A DNA stretch of 64,000 nucleotides from assembly GCF_010668395.1 (NCBI RefSeq), contig NZ_WUEY01000001.1, positions 620,001 to 684,000 on the forward strand. Direction: 5' to 3'. This DNA is from Martinezella lusitana. GTDB taxonomy: Bacteria; Pseudomonadota; Alphaproteobacteria; Rhizobiales; Rhizobiaceae. The notes beneath the pieces are model-generated. The model was not told the origin of the DNA and did not search any database. It was given only the letters and a program-made list of their open reading frames with translations. Of this stretch, positions 46,747-56,883 are shown piece after piece; within the stretch, counting starts at the first letter, position 1, and each line of letters begins with the position of its first letter. Made by a program: the position numbers and the translations under genes.

Positions 46747-46877
46747 GGCCTCTCTCCTTGCCGGTGGTTTGTAGAGACCGGGCCTGACGCTGACAAATTC
46801 AAACTTTTCATCCTGCGATCAGGCGCTTTGATCCAAGACCTCTCGGACTTCACGGCCCTGCAGCACATTGGCGAGGT

Positions 46878-47399
46878 TCAGGCAGCGACACGCTTGTAGA
46901 AGAATGTCGTGTCGCACAGGCCGCCTTCAGGCCACATGGCATAGTCCGGCACGATGCCGACGCGCTGCCAGCCCAGGCGCGGATAGATCGCCTCGGCATC
47001 GCTGCCGGTCGCGGTATCGAGCACGAGCAAGGTCTTGCCGATGCTGAGTGCTTCGCGCTCAGCCGCTTCCATCAGGAGACGTGCCAGCCCCTTTCCGCGC
47101 GCCGACCGATGCACCAGCAGCTTCTTGAGATCGCCGCGATGCGGCTGGTTCGGCATCTGCGCGGCGCCCACCTGCACCGTTCCGGCAACCCTGCCCTCGA
47201 TTACGGCGACGAGCAACAGCGTCGCGCCGCCTTCGACGCTATCGGCGACGCCCTGCCAGTAGGGCACGGCATCGGCCGGCCCGTAAGGCTGCATGAAGCC
47301 GACCGAGGCGCCACCATTGACGCAATCGGCAAGCACGTCGCAGAGATCGGTGAGGAGGGCGCGGGCGTCGCCGGCGGAAAGAAGAAGAATGTCGGACAT
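46878..47399 (-). CDS. GNAT-family N-acetyltransferase
   Basis: 173 aa. The acetyl-CoA loop is LLVHRSARGKGLARLLMEAAE, followed by TLLVLDTATGSDAEAIYPRLGW, a frequent end in GNAT proteins that modify toxins or antibiotics. It begins 17 bases after the XRE-cupin regulator and is almost certainly in one operon with it. The substrate is unknown. Confidence 0.88.
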   Translation of the reverse strand: MSDILLLSAGDARALLTDLCDVLADCVNGGASVGFMQPYGPADAVPYWQGVADSVEGGATLLLVAVIEGRVAGTVQVGAAQMPNQPHRGDLKKLLVHRSARGKGLARLLMEAAEREALSIGKTLLVLDTATGSDAEAIYPRLGWQRVGIVPDYAMWPEGGLCDTTFFYKRVAA

Positions 47400-47416
47400 G
47401 AAACGATCCTTGGTAG

Positions 47417-48010
47417 TTATGAGCGCCCACGGTCGAGGATGACGCCGTAGCGCGCCGGCACCTCGCCGGGATTATGGAAGGCGTGACCGTCACCCACGCC
47501 CATGAAGATACAATCGCCAGGCATCAGGCAATGCACGACATCGCGATGCGTCACCTCCATCTCGCCCTCGAACAGCCAGACATGCTGGGTCATGCCGAGG
47601 CTTGCGGTGTTCGGCGGGAAGATGACCCGCGCGCCGGCGGGGAAGGCAACTTCGACGACATCGACCTTCGAGCCCGTTCCGGGCGGCGAGACGGCACGCC
47701 TGACATACCCCGTTCCCGGGTCACGCCAGATCGCCTGCTGATCGCGGCGAGCAAGCGGCGACACGTCCTCGTCCTCCTCGGCAAAGAAAGCCGAAAGCGA
47801 AAGGCCGAGCGCCGCGCAAAGCCGCGACAGCAGCGAGGCCGTCGGGCTTGCCTCCGCCCGCTCGATGCGCGAGATCATGGCGCGGCTGACGGATGAGGCA
47901 TCGGCAAGTTCGTCCAGCGTCAGGCCGCGGGCGATGCGAAGCTCCTTGATGCGCGCGCCGATCGCCAATTCCAGATCATCATCCGCCATTACCGGTGTCT
48001 CACACTTCAT
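47417..48010 (-). CDS. XRE-family regulator with cupin domain
   Basis: 197 aa. The HTH_3 domain is IGARIKELRIARGLTLDELA with DASSVSRAMISRIERAEASP. A cupin_2 barrel follows (QHVWLFEGEMEV, HCLMPGDCIFMGVGDGHAFHN). Such proteins sense a small ligand and often control an adjacent modifying enzyme, here the GNAT. ATGs at 48010 and 47989 both precede the HTH. A dyad ATGAGA-N9-TCTCAT (48022-48042) upstream may be its operator. Confidence 0.87.
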   Translation of the reverse strand: MKCETPVMADDDLELAIGARIKELRIARGLTLDELADASSVSRAMISRIERAEASPTASLLSRLCAALGLSLSAFFAEEDEDVSPLARRDQQAIWRDPGTGYVRRAVSPPGTGSKVDVVEVAFPAGARVIFPPNTASLGMTQHVWLFEGEMEVTHRDVVHCLMPGDCIFMGVGDGHAFHNPGEVPARYGVILDRGRS

Positions 48011-48160
48011 AATTCCACTATATGAGAAATACACGATCTCATGATGGAATCAAGGGCGCTCCGACATTCATCGACGGCGGGCCGGAAAAGGCTAACATAG
48101 CGTGAAGATAGCCGCCAAAGCCCCGCTTTTCCGCTTTGCGGCGCGGGGCGGCGCTGCTAT

Positions 48161-49987
<1,827 letters not shown>

Positions 49988-49993
<6 letters not shown>

Positions 49994-50015
49994 GGCTATC
50001 AAATCAGCCTCACTC
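49988..50015. terminator. Hairpin overlapping the lepA stop codon
   Basis: GAGTGAGGCT and AGCCTCACTC arms with an 8-base loop, between lepA and the convergent hypothetical gene. No clear T-run on either side. Confidence 0.5.
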
Positions 50016-50016
50016 T

Positions 50017-50757
50017 CTATGCAACTTTTGTTAATCGCTTACGTTGTCGTTTCACAAAGTCCTCTAACGCCTCCAGCAGATAGTCGTCTATCTCTCCGCT
50101 AGCGATAAGCTTGAGGTACTGACCAGGTTCGCCCTCCTCCGTGAAGACAACCCGCTCTGCAACGTTGGTCTTAATGCTGAAATAATCGCTTACTGGTCCC
50201 GCTATTGATGTTTCGCTCGGGATAAGAGCTAGGCTTGTACTTTCAGTATGCTCGGTCGCGGACGTGAGAACTGGCTCTTGCCCAGAACTTTCGTAAGCAC
50301 TCTCTTGCTGTAGAAATCGGCATGTTTCCAGATAGCTTGAGACTGCGGGTGTAATGGCGACATCGGAAAATCCCTCTCGAACTAGAAAAGACCTTAAGCT
50401 GTTTTCCGACGGAATACCGTCTGAGAAACGCTGTCGTAGCCGACCAAAAAGATCTGGCGCGAAAGCAGCTTCATACAAGGCACTTTTACGATCTGCGACT
50501 CTATCGGGGTGTAAAATATCAATTGCTCGCGAAGTGATTCGCACTCCACCGGCTCCCGCCTTCTCCAAAAGACCATAATGAAGAAGACTAGCTATTATCT
50601 TGCCGGAATGTCCAGTTACTCCAGAGTAACCCATATCCTTAGCCGCAGCCTCTCGATCAATTGCATTTGTTCGATTTACTGCATGAATTTTCTTAGAAAA
50701 ATCAATCGCTTGCGATAGTGAAAGACTCGGATACCCTGGGCTTCTCACGCGACTCAT
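50017..50757 (-). CDS. Hypothetical protein, winged-helix-like N-terminus
   Basis: 246 aa. The first 100 residues (SPGYPSLSLSQAIDFSKKIH, then AAAKDMGYSGVTGHSGKIIA and LLHYGLLEKAGAGGVRITSR) look like a winged-helix domain found in orphan proteins on mobile or phage-like islets of proteobacteria. The rest is helical and Ser/Glu-rich, ending in a basic KRQRKRL. Codon use appears more AT-rich than its neighbours, hinting at transfer. I do not know its function. Confidence 0.6.
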   Translation of the reverse strand: MSRVRSPGYPSLSLSQAIDFSKKIHAVNRTNAIDREAAAKDMGYSGVTGHSGKIIASLLHYGLLEKAGAGGVRITSRAIDILHPDRVADRKSALYEAAFAPDLFGRLRQRFSDGIPSENSLRSFLVREGFSDVAITPAVSSYLETCRFLQQESAYESSGQEPVLTSATEHTESTSLALIPSETSIAGPVSDYFSIKTNVAERVVFTEEGEPGQYLKLIASGEIDDYLLEALEDFVKRQRKRLTKVA

Positions 50758-51127
50758 CTCTTGACCTCTCGAACTTCACAATAACAAGCTATATTTTTCA
50801 GCTAATTTTTTCAAGTATGATTGCAAACCAGCTGAGTTAATGCGATATTTGGGTGGGCGTCGCTTGCGCCTATACTCGGAGACGACATGATTAGAAGAAA
50901 TTTAGCCACCCGCACCATCGAACACCGTCGCGGCTGGCATTAATGAAAAGGGCCACAAAGCAAATCGGCTGGACCCCGATTGGCAGTGTGACCCGTGGTG
51001 TCAGTGGATAAGCCCGAATCCGCTGGGCGGAGTAACTCGGAGAATGCCGATATCTGAACCGTTTACTCATTCAGAATCGCATTTCCGAGTCTCCGTTTCA
51101 AGAGGGCACTTTTAATCGGAGACTTTT
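50758..51127. other. AT-richer intergenic stretch with two mini-ORFs
   Basis: 370 bases with no gene I can support. Two tiny frames overlap as TAATG at 50941: an 18-codon frame from 50887 (IRRNLATRTIEHRRGWH) and one from 50943 of 22 codons (KRATKQIGWTPIGSVTRGVSG). They may be remnants of a transferred gene. No repeat or att-like direct repeat was noticed. Confidence 0.3.
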
Positions 51128-51328
51128 ATGATGAATGATAATGAAAAGCCGAGCTATACGCTCACTTTTGAAGATGCTGTCGAAATTTGGTTGCGGAGTT
51201 GGAATGGAGAGTTCCAGAACCGGATTGCGGCCAGCTTCGACGTTAACCCTGCTCGTGTGAGTGAAGTTTTGAAGGAACGGAAGCACGTTGGCAGTCGAGA
51301 GGTCGCGTTGAAGAGGTGCGCTGCATAA
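51128..51328 (+). CDS. Small HTH-like protein, 66 aa
   Basis: EDAVEIWLRSWNGEFQNRIA then SFDVNPARVSEVLKERKHVG looks like a short helix-turn-helix, with GRVSEVLK-type recognition helix. Similar orphan proteins occur in rhizobial accessory regions. A GGAG lies 7 bases upstream. It pairs with the 246-aa gene in an AT-richer islet and is followed by a hairpin. Function unknown. Confidence 0.6.
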   Translation: MMNDNEKPSYTLTFEDAVEIWLRSWNGEFQNRIAASFDVNPARVSEVLKERKHVGSREVALKRCAA

Positions 51329-51336
51329 TGAGTGAA

Positions 51337-51362
51337 GACCAGTGCTCCTCCGGGCACTGGTC
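51337..51362 (+). terminator. Terminator-like hairpin after the small HTH gene
   Basis: GACCAGTGC and GCACTGGTC exact arms with an 8-base loop, 9 bases past the stop codon; AATCCTTTC follows. Confidence 0.5.
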
Positions 51363-51408
51363 AATCCTTTCACAGGTCGCGACGAGCTTTCAAGCCAGTC
51401 GCATTACA

Positions 51409-51867
51409 TCAAGAAACTTGCCCCATATACTCCTTGATCAAGCCTTCATAGTCTTCCATGGCCGGCAGCGCGGCATAGCTGTGCCTGGCGGGCGTCGTCA
51501 CCCAGGGGAGCTTTTCGCTCGTCCACGTCTCGATGAAGGGTGCGTACCAGCTAATGTCGTTGAGCATGGTGGCGCGGACGTTGACGAACGAGTCGACGCC
51601 CTCGAGCCGCGTGAACAGCCAGCTCATGCAATGCGGGCAGAAATAGTGATGGATGATATCCCCATGCAGGCCGCCGATGACAGGCTCGCCCTCCGTCACC
51701 TCGAAACCCTCCGTGGGGATGGCGGCGCTCAACGAATAGGGGCCGCCCGTCATGCGCTGGCAGCCTGTGCAATGGCAGGCCATGGTGACCATTGGTTTGG
51801 CGCTGATCTTCAAACGCACCTGCCCGCAACGGCAGCGGCCTTCGCTGGGTAATTCCATCGTACTCAT
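51409..51867 (-). CDS. GFA-family zinc protein (glutathione-dependent formaldehyde-activating fold)
   Basis: 152 aa. Zinc cysteines are clear: Cys12 and Cys14 in GRCRCGQVRL, Cys31, Cys33 and Cys36 in ACHCTGCQRM, and a late FCPHC. The fold is shared with Gfa, but most such proteins are not proven to act on formaldehyde. AAGGA lies 5 bases before the ATG at 51867; the longer frame upstream is basic and unlikely. It neighbours a glutamine amidotransferase. Confidence 0.87.
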   Translation of the reverse strand: MSTMELPSEGRCRCGQVRLKISAKPMVTMACHCTGCQRMTGGPYSLSAAIPTEGFEVTEGEPVIGGLHGDIIHHYFCPHCMSWLFTRLEGVDSFVNVRATMLNDISWYAPFIETWTSEKLPWVTTPARHSYAALPAMEDYEGLIKEYMGQVS

Positions 51868-51964
51868 GATGTCCTTCTCTCCCGTCTTCCAAGGCTGGCG
51901 ACGCGACGCGGGACGCCACCGGATCGCCGAGCCTTGCCTGATCATTGAAAGCTTTTACCAGTCC

Positions 51965-52699
51965 TCAGGCCTCTGCCGCCTGAGGACGTTCCACTTGCGC
52001 TTCTATCGTCCGCACCCAAGCCCGCGCGATGGCGAGACCGGCCGTCTCCGCCGCCGCGGCGTGCTTGGCGACAAGCTCTGGATATTTCTCCAGCCAGCCC
52101 GGTTCCTTGCGCTCGATCGTTTCCTGGAATTCGCTCCGCCAGCGATCGACCACGGCGGCGTTGGCTTCGAAGTGGAACTGGGTGCCATAGGTGGCGCGGC
52201 CGATGCGGAAGGCCTGGTTCCGTGTCACCCCATTGGTTGCCAGGTGCACGGCGCCCGCCGGCAAGGCAAAGGTATCGGAGTGCCATTCGAAGATGGTGAA
52301 TTCGTCGCCGACATCGGCCAGCAACGCATCCGCCCTGCCTTCATCGGTGAGGCCGACCGTCTTCCAGCCGAATTCGTGAGCGGTGCCGAGAAGGTTTTCC
52401 GCCTCGTAGGCGCGCGCCAGGAGCTGGCTGCCGAGGCAGATGCCAAGCACCGCCTTGTCGTCGCGCTCGAAACGGCGCATCAGGCGCGCCAGTTCGGGCA
52501 GGTATGGGTGGGTTTCATCGTCGCGCGCGCTCTGTTCACCGCCGAGCACGACCAGCGCGTCGTAGGATAGCGTGTCGTTGGGCAGCGCCTCGCCATCCCA
52601 CGGACGAAACAATCTTATCTCTGCCCCCGCCTCCTCGAGCGCGATGCCGAGGGCACCGAGCGGCGTGTTGTTCATGTTCTCGACAATGGCGACGCGCAT
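51965..52699 (-). CDS. Class I glutamine amidotransferase (GMP synthase-like)
   Basis: 244 aa. The nucleophile is Cys88 in AVLGICLGSQLLA, with GGEQSARDD before and the catalytic His in YGTQFHFEAN. No partner synthase domain is attached, so it is a stand-alone amidase of the YfeJ/gamma-glutamyl-hydrolase-like group. The ATG at 52699 begins the Rossmann-like RVAIVENMNN; the extension to 52825 has no such pattern. The substrate is not known. Confidence 0.87.
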   Translation of the reverse strand: MRVAIVENMNNTPLGALGIALEEAGAEIRLFRPWDGEALPNDTLSYDALVVLGGEQSARDDETHPYLPELARLMRRFERDDKAVLGICLGSQLLARAYEAENLLGTAHEFGWKTVGLTDEGRADALLADVGDEFTIFEWHSDTFALPAGAVHLATNGVTRNQAFRIGRATYGTQFHFEANAAVVDRWRSEFQETIERKEPGWLEKYPELVAKHAAAAETAGLAIARAWVRTIEAQVERPQAAEA

Positions 52700-52925
52700 T
52701 CCGATAATCCCCAAACGATAGTCCGGCCAGACATGAGCATGCGGAGACGCGTGAGGCAAGAGCCCGGAGCGGGCTCCGCGTTTCACAGCGCCGCCAAATC
52801 GCTCTGTCTGCTTGTCTTTCCGCAATTCCGGGCGGGAAAATCCCCTTGCACTTTTCTCGAAACCGCCCTGACTTGCGGCCGATTAAAGTTGAGCATAAAT
52901 GTCAGCAAACAGCGAGGATCATACG

Positions 52926-53219
52926 ATGAGCGACAAGCCCCGGATCACCATTCTCTACTGCACGCAATGCAACTGGCTTCTGCGTTCCGGCTGGATGGCG
53001 CAGGAGCTGCTGCAGACCTTTACCGACAGCCTCGGCGAGGTGGCGCTGATCCCCGGCACCGGCGGCGTCTTCGAAATCCGCATCGATGGCGAGCTCCTGT
53101 GGGAACGCAAGCGCGACGGCGGCTTCCCGGGGCCGAAGGAATTGAAGCAGCGGGTGCGGGATATCATCGACCCCGACCGCGATCTTGGCCACACGGATCG
53201 CGCGTCGCTGGAAAGCTGA
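52926..53219 (+). CDS. SelT/SelW/SelH-type thioredoxin-like protein (Cys form)
   Basis: 97 aa. ITILYCTQCNWLLRSGWMAQ carries Cys12-Thr-Gln-Cys15, the CxxC (in place of CxxU) redox motif of Rdx/SelW proteins, and GTGGVFEIRIDGELLWERKRDG is the family core. It may be a thiol oxidoreductase. GAGGA precedes the ATG. It converges with the BA14K gene. Confidence 0.88.
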   Translation: MSDKPRITILYCTQCNWLLRSGWMAQELLQTFTDSLGEVALIPGTGGVFEIRIDGELLWERKRDGGFPGPKELKQRVRDIIDPDRDLGHTDRASLES

Positions 53220-53243
53220 GCGCCCCCTTCCCCTGCCGAACCT

Positions 53244-53672
53244 TCAGTCGAAAGGCGAGTGGCAGGTCCTGAAGCCATTATGGATCGTGGAATAAAGGTT
53301 GGTGCCCGGATTGTACGTCCGGTAGCGTTCGGAGCACCACATCTGATGCCGCGCGCGCTGCTGGGCCGGCGAAGGATAGACCGCTCTGGGCGGCATGTAG
53401 GTTTCGCGCGGCGGAATTTGAACCCGTGGCGCGTCGTAGCGATTGACGCCTCCATTGTAAGGCGGCGTGATCGGAAGCGGCTGGCCAGGCCGGGTGTAGA
53501 ACTGCCGCTCCCCGAACCCGAAGCAGCCCCGCGAATCGCAGATGACGGAATTCGTGCTGCGCGGCTGTATGACGATCTTCGGAGAATTCGAGGCCGCTGC
53601 GGCGAAATCCGCCTGCAGCAACAAGGCGAGTGCAAGCGCGCATCCGGACGCGACCCTGCCGAAAACAGCCAT
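53244..53672 (-). CDS. BA14K-family secreted protein
   Basis: 142 aa. A signal peptide (residues 1-26, ending FAAAA) leads to a Pro/Tyr-rich middle and the C-terminal BA14K signature HQMWCSERYRTYNPGTNLYS with TCHSPFD. The Brucella BA14K protein is immunogenic and lectin-like; the role in rhizobia is unknown. It is probably periplasmic or surface-associated. It converges with the SelT/W/H gene. Confidence 0.85.
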   Translation of the reverse strand: MAVFGRVASGCALALALLLQADFAAAASNSPKIVIQPRSTNSVICDSRGCFGFGERQFYTRPGQPLPITPPYNGGVNRYDAPRVQIPPRETYMPPRAVYPSPAQQRARHQMWCSERYRTYNPGTNLYSTIHNGFRTCHSPFD

Positions 53673-53851
53673 GACGAACTCCTGTCCTACCTGCGGTGAA
53701 ACGGTATCTTTTCACGGCAGCTCTCATCTATCTAAGGTCGCAGAGACCGCAAAACCAGTGTTACCAATGCTGGCAGACAGCTCTTCTCGATGAGTTGATC
53801 GACAACGCACCTTACTTCATAACATCAGGAGCATTCCAAGGGAGATCGCCT

Positions 53852-55282
53852 GTGAGCAGCTTGAAATTCGGCACCAGCGGCCTTCGCGGCCTGTCAGCAG
53901 ACCTGGTAGGACGGGCGTCCGCTCTCTATGCGACGGCCTTTGCCCGCTACCTGCTGAAGAGCGGCCACGCCAAGCCCGGCGATCTCGTTCTGGTCGGCCG
54001 TGATTTTCGCGAATCGAGCCCGGCGATCTCCGCCACCTGCATCGGCGCGCTGCGGCGCGCCGGCCTGACGCCGATCGACTGCGGCACGTTGCCGACGCCG
54101 GCGCTGGCGCTTTACGGGCTGCAGCTGAAAGCGGCCTCGCTGATGATCACCGGCTCGCATATCCCCGCCGACCGCAACGGCATCAAATTCTACCGGCCGG
54201 ACGGCGAGATCGACAAGCGCGACGAAGTCGCGATCGGCGAGGAAGCGCTGGCGATCGGCGATTCCGTGCTCGACGAAACGCCGGCCGAGGCGGAAAACCG
54301 TACGACAGAGACGGAAGCGCTGTTCCTGGACCGCAACAAGAGCCTGCTGCCATCAGGCAGCCTTGCCGGCCTCACCATCGGCGTCTATCAGCACAGCACG
54401 GTGGCGCGCGATCTTTTCGGCCAGGTGCTTGCGCATTACGGCGCCCGCGTGGTGCCGCTCGGCCGCTCCGAAAGCTTCATTCCGGTGGATACCGAAGCGG
54501 TCTCTTCCGAGACGATCCGCCTCATGAAGGGCTGGGCGCCGGAGCATGGACTGGACGCCATCGTCTCCGCCGATGGCGACGGCGACCGGCCGCTGGTGGC
54601 AGACGAAGCCGGCGAGCCGCTGCGTGGCGATCTGCTCGGCCTCTTCGCCGCCAACTTCCTCGGCGCCGACGTGGTGGTCACCCCGGTCACCTCCAATTCC
54701 GGTATCGAAGCAGCCGGCTCCTATGCCGTCACCCGCACCCGCGTCGGCTCTCCTTACGTGATCGCCGGCATGGACGAGGCCGTTGCCGCCGGAAAGGCCA
54801 ATGTCATGGGCTTCGAGGCCAATGGCGGCACGCTGACGGCCAGCCGCTTCAGCGTCGAAGGCAAACCCTTCGACCCGTTGCCGACCCGCGACAGCTTTCT
54901 GCCGATCCTGGCGACGCTCCATGCCGCCGCAAAGGCAGGCAAGCCGCTTTCGGCCGTTGCCGGCAGCTACCGCCTGCCCTTTGCCGCCGCCGACCGCCTC
55001 GAGAATTTTCCGGTCGAAACCAGCGCGGCGCTGATGGCCTATCTGCGCGCCTCCGACGCCAATCTCGCGGATTTTCTCAAGACCGTCGCAGCCGTCGCCT
55101 CGACGAGCGATATCGACGGACTGCGTGTTGCGCTTGTGGATAACCGAATCATCCATTTCCGTCCCTCCGGAAATGCACCGGAAATGCGCTGCTATGTCGA
55201 ATCGAGCAGCGAAAGCGAGGCAAAGGCCTTGCTGGAACAGGGACTTGGCTTGATTCAAGCATGGGCGGCAGCCCGGCTCTGA
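53852..55282 (+). CDS. Phosphohexomutase (phosphomannomutase/phosphoglucomutase family)
   Basis: 476 aa. Substrate loop KFGTSGLRG, phosphoserine loop MITGSHIPADRNGIK, metal loop SADGDGDRPL and sugar-binding motif GFEANGG are present, and the C-terminal domain ends with FRPSGNAPEMRCYVES. It interconverts hexose 1- and 6-phosphates for polysaccharide precursors. The start is a GTG with AAGGGAG about 7 bases upstream; the open extension from 53696 is not alike. Confidence 0.9.
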   Translation: MSSLKFGTSGLRGLSADLVGRASALYATAFARYLLKSGHAKPGDLVLVGRDFRESSPAISATCIGALRRAGLTPIDCGTLPTPALALYGLQLKAASLMITGSHIPADRNGIKFYRPDGEIDKRDEVAIGEEALAIGDSVLDETPAEAENRTTETEALFLDRNKSLLPSGSLAGLTIGVYQHSTVARDLFGQVLAHYGARVVPLGRSESFIPVDTEAVSSETIRLMKGWAPEHGLDAIVSADGDGDRPLVADEAGEPLRGDLLGLFAANFLGADVVVTPVTSNSGIEAAGSYAVTRTRVGSPYVIAGMDEAVAAGKANVMGFEANGGTLTASRFSVEGKPFDPLPTRDSFLPILATLHAAAKAGKPLSAVAGSYRLPFAAADRLENFPVETSAALMAYLRASDANLADFLKTVAAVASTSDIDGLRVALVDNRIIHFRPSGNAPEMRCYVESSSESEAKALLEQGLGLIQAWAAARL

Positions 55283-55335
55283 CCCATGCTTGAACGGCTT
55301 TTTTCACGATTGACACGAAAACTTCAAAAACCCTG

Positions 55336-55363
55336 TTGACACCGGACGGCCACCCCCTTACAT
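55336..55363 (+). promoter_or_regulatory. Sigma70-type promoter of tRNA-Leu
   Basis: TTGACA (55336-55341) and TTACAT (55358-55363), spacer 16, giving a start near 55370 just before the tRNA. Confidence 0.6.
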
Positions 55364-55374
55364 GCGTGTCCGTC

Positions 55375-55461
55375 GCCCAGATGGCGGAATTGGTAGACGC
55401 GCCAGCTTCAGGTGCTGGTACCCGAAAGGGTGTGGAGGTTCGAGTCCTCTTCTGGGCACCA
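55375..55461 (+). tRNA. tRNA-Leu (anticodon CAG)
   Basis: 87 bases including encoded CCA. The acceptor stem GCCCAGA pairs with TCTGGGC; the anticodon stem CCAGC/GCTGG holds loop TTCAGGT with anticodon CAG (55409-55411), reading CUG codons. A long variable arm and the GGTTCGAGTCC T-arm confirm a class II tRNA-Leu. Confidence 0.97.
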
Positions 55462-55469
55462 TTCCATTT

Positions 55470-55491
55470 TTGAGAAACGTGGATTTCTCAA
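55470..55491 (+). terminator. Terminator-like hairpin after tRNA-Leu
   Basis: TTGAGAAA and TTTCTCAA arms with a 6-base loop, then TTATTTC, 8 bases after the tRNA. AT-rich and weak. Confidence 0.45.
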
Positions 55492-55638
55492 TTATTTCAA
55501 AACATAGCAGTGTTCGTGATACGCACTCCGGTTCGCCGGAGGCGCGGTGGACACTGGTTTTGAAAGATGCGATCAGCCTGCGTAATCGGCAAACGATTTG
55601 AGAAATTCGGGGCGACCGAACCCGGCTCCAGCCTGTCA

Positions 55639-55663
55639 GGAACCGCATCGCCGCCTTCTGTTT
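55639..55663 (+). promoter_or_regulatory. Candidate EcfG/RpoE2 stress promoter
   Basis: GGAAC (55639-55643), 16 bases, then GTTTTT (55660-55665), which satisfies GGAAC-N18/19-TT. It is 70 bases upstream of the 42-aa membrane microprotein. Confidence 0.5.
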
Positions 55664-55734
55664 TTCAACCCCTATAAATCATTGACTGTCGAGATAACCG
55701 GGACCCTAATGAGAGGGAACTCGAGGGACCTTCG

Positions 55735-55863
55735 ATGAGTGAAAAGCGCGACTGGTATGAGCTGATCGTCGGCGACGGTAACGTCAACGAAGGGCTTGGG
55801 CGGATGATGGGTTTCATCCTCGCGGTGATCGTGATCCTCGGCCTGATCTTCTGGATAATCTGA
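55735..55863 (+). CDS. Membrane microprotein, 42 aa
   Basis: SEKRDWYELIVGDGNVNEGL is a polar N-terminus; GRMMGFILAVIVILGLIFWI then forms one transmembrane helix at the end. GAGGGA lies 6 bases before the ATG. A stress-type promoter precedes it. I recognise no family. Single-helix proteins like this often modulate larger membrane complexes (inference). Confidence 0.6.
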   Translation: MSEKRDWYELIVGDGNVNEGLGRMMGFILAVIVILGLIFWII

Positions 55864-55931
55864 GCATCTTCTGTCGAAGCGATATCGGCCCGGCAGTTGG
55901 GGCTGGACACACCGCCACTGATGCGACCGAC

Positions 55932-56198
55932 CTAATGAAGGCTTTCGGAGTCCGGCCTGACGCTGAGCCCGGCTTCGCGCACTGCTTCCAGAAAAGCTTC
56001 CCGCGCCTCCTCGGCGGAAGCTTTGCCGAGAACGGCGTCGAGGCACACCAGCACAGCCTCGTCTACCGCAGGCCCGCTATTCAGCGGCCACTCCTCGCTC
56101 ATGCAGTTGGCCGCATCGAGCGCGTTGGTGATGATCGCGAAATGACCGGCGCGGCCGAGTTCGAGTATGACGGGATTGTTCCAATCACCATGTTCCAT
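55932..56198 (-). CDS. DUF982 protein
   Basis: 88 aa. DWNNPVILELGRAGHFAIIT, NALDAANCMSEEWPLNSGPA and CLDAVLGKASAEEAREAFLE then AVREAGLSV match the DUF982 pattern found almost only in Rhizobiales. GAGGAG 8 bases before the ATG overlaps the stop codon of the 26-aa frame upstream, suggesting coupling. The function of DUF982 is unknown. Confidence 0.8.
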   Translation of the reverse strand: MEHGDWNNPVILELGRAGHFAIITNALDAANCMSEEWPLNSGPAVDEAVLVCLDAVLGKASAEEAREAFLEAVREAGLSVRPDSESLH

Positions 56199-56209
56199 GG
56201 CAAGGCTCC

Positions 56210-56290
56210 TCATCCGTAGAGCGCTACGAGCGCTGCGATCAGGAAGGAACCGGTGCCGGCGCACGCGGCCATCGTCGTATAATAGTCCAT
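56210..56290 (-). CDS. Membrane microprotein, 26 aa
   Basis: MDYYTTMAACAGTGSFLIAA then LVALYG: a single hydrophobic helix with almost no flanks. It has a very strong GAGGAG 8 bases before the ATG and a stress promoter upstream. Its stop codon lies 11 bases before the DUF982 start. Other small proteins of this size may have been missed by annotation; translation would need proof. Confidence 0.5.
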   Translation of the reverse strand: MDYYTTMAACAGTGSFLIAALVALYG

Positions 56291-56324
56291 GATTTCAACT
56301 CCTCGCCTCACACCGTGATGCAAT

Positions 56325-56350
56325 AACGAAGAGCGGTGCCGAGATGTTCC
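56325..56350 (-). promoter_or_regulatory. EcfG/RpoE2 general-stress promoter
   Basis: On the minus strand: GGAAC, 17 bases, CGTT, an excellent match to GGAAC-N16/17-CGTT. It lies about 35 bases upstream of the 26-aa gene and DUF982. Confidence 0.65.
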
Positions 56351-56563
56351 CGGGCTGTCGGCATGGCGTTAAGATTTTCTTAGCGTTTCGGTGAATCTGC
56401 CGCGATACGACGCGCTGTCGCCAAAGCCGCCAGGCCATTTGACGGATCCGTCTGCGCTTCCCGTTTTGCGCAGACCTCCATCCCGCTACCGCGCTACCTC
56501 CCGCATCTCCATGCGGTTAACCTTTGAGGCAGGGAGGGTAAGGCGAATAAGGGGAACAACAAA

Positions 56564-56737
56564 ATGAACCACGTCTGCAACCTGCTCTGGCTTGCCTTCA
56601 GCGTCGCTCTTCTCTTTGCCGCCTTGAACCGGCGGCTGGTCGGGGATTACGTCAGCATGTGGTATCTGCTCGTCATCACGGCCATGGCGGTGATGGCCTG
56701 GGCAGGCTTCTTCCCGACCGACATGGGAACCGTCTGA
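56564..56737 (+). CDS. Small membrane protein, 57 aa
   Basis: Two hydrophobic helices, CNLLWLAFSVALLFAAL and MWYLLVITAMAVMAWAGFF, joined by a basic NRRLVGDYVS loop. GGGG lies 10-14 bases before the ATG, which is a weak site. No family recognised. It converges on the GH20 gene with a strong hairpin between. Confidence 0.5.
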   Translation: MNHVCNLLWLAFSVALLFAALNRRLVGDYVSMWYLLVITAMAVMAWAGFFPTDMGTV

Positions 56738-56808
56738 GCCAGCTAATTCGACAAGGCGGCAACGATGCAATCTTCCGGCCGTCGCTTTCCCACTACCGGC
56801 AGAGGAAA

Positions 56809-56833
56809 GCCGCCGAAAGAAACTTTCGGCGGC
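56809..56833 (-). terminator. Terminator of the GH20 gene
   Basis: GCCGCCGAAAG and CTTTCGGCGGC arms with loop AAA; the minus strand continues TTTCCTC. It is 51 bases past the GH20 stop codon and may also serve the plus-strand gene. Confidence 0.65.
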
Positions 56834-56883
56834 CTCGGGCGTGATCGGATGCCGGCGGCCGATACCAGCCTCCGGCGATAACC

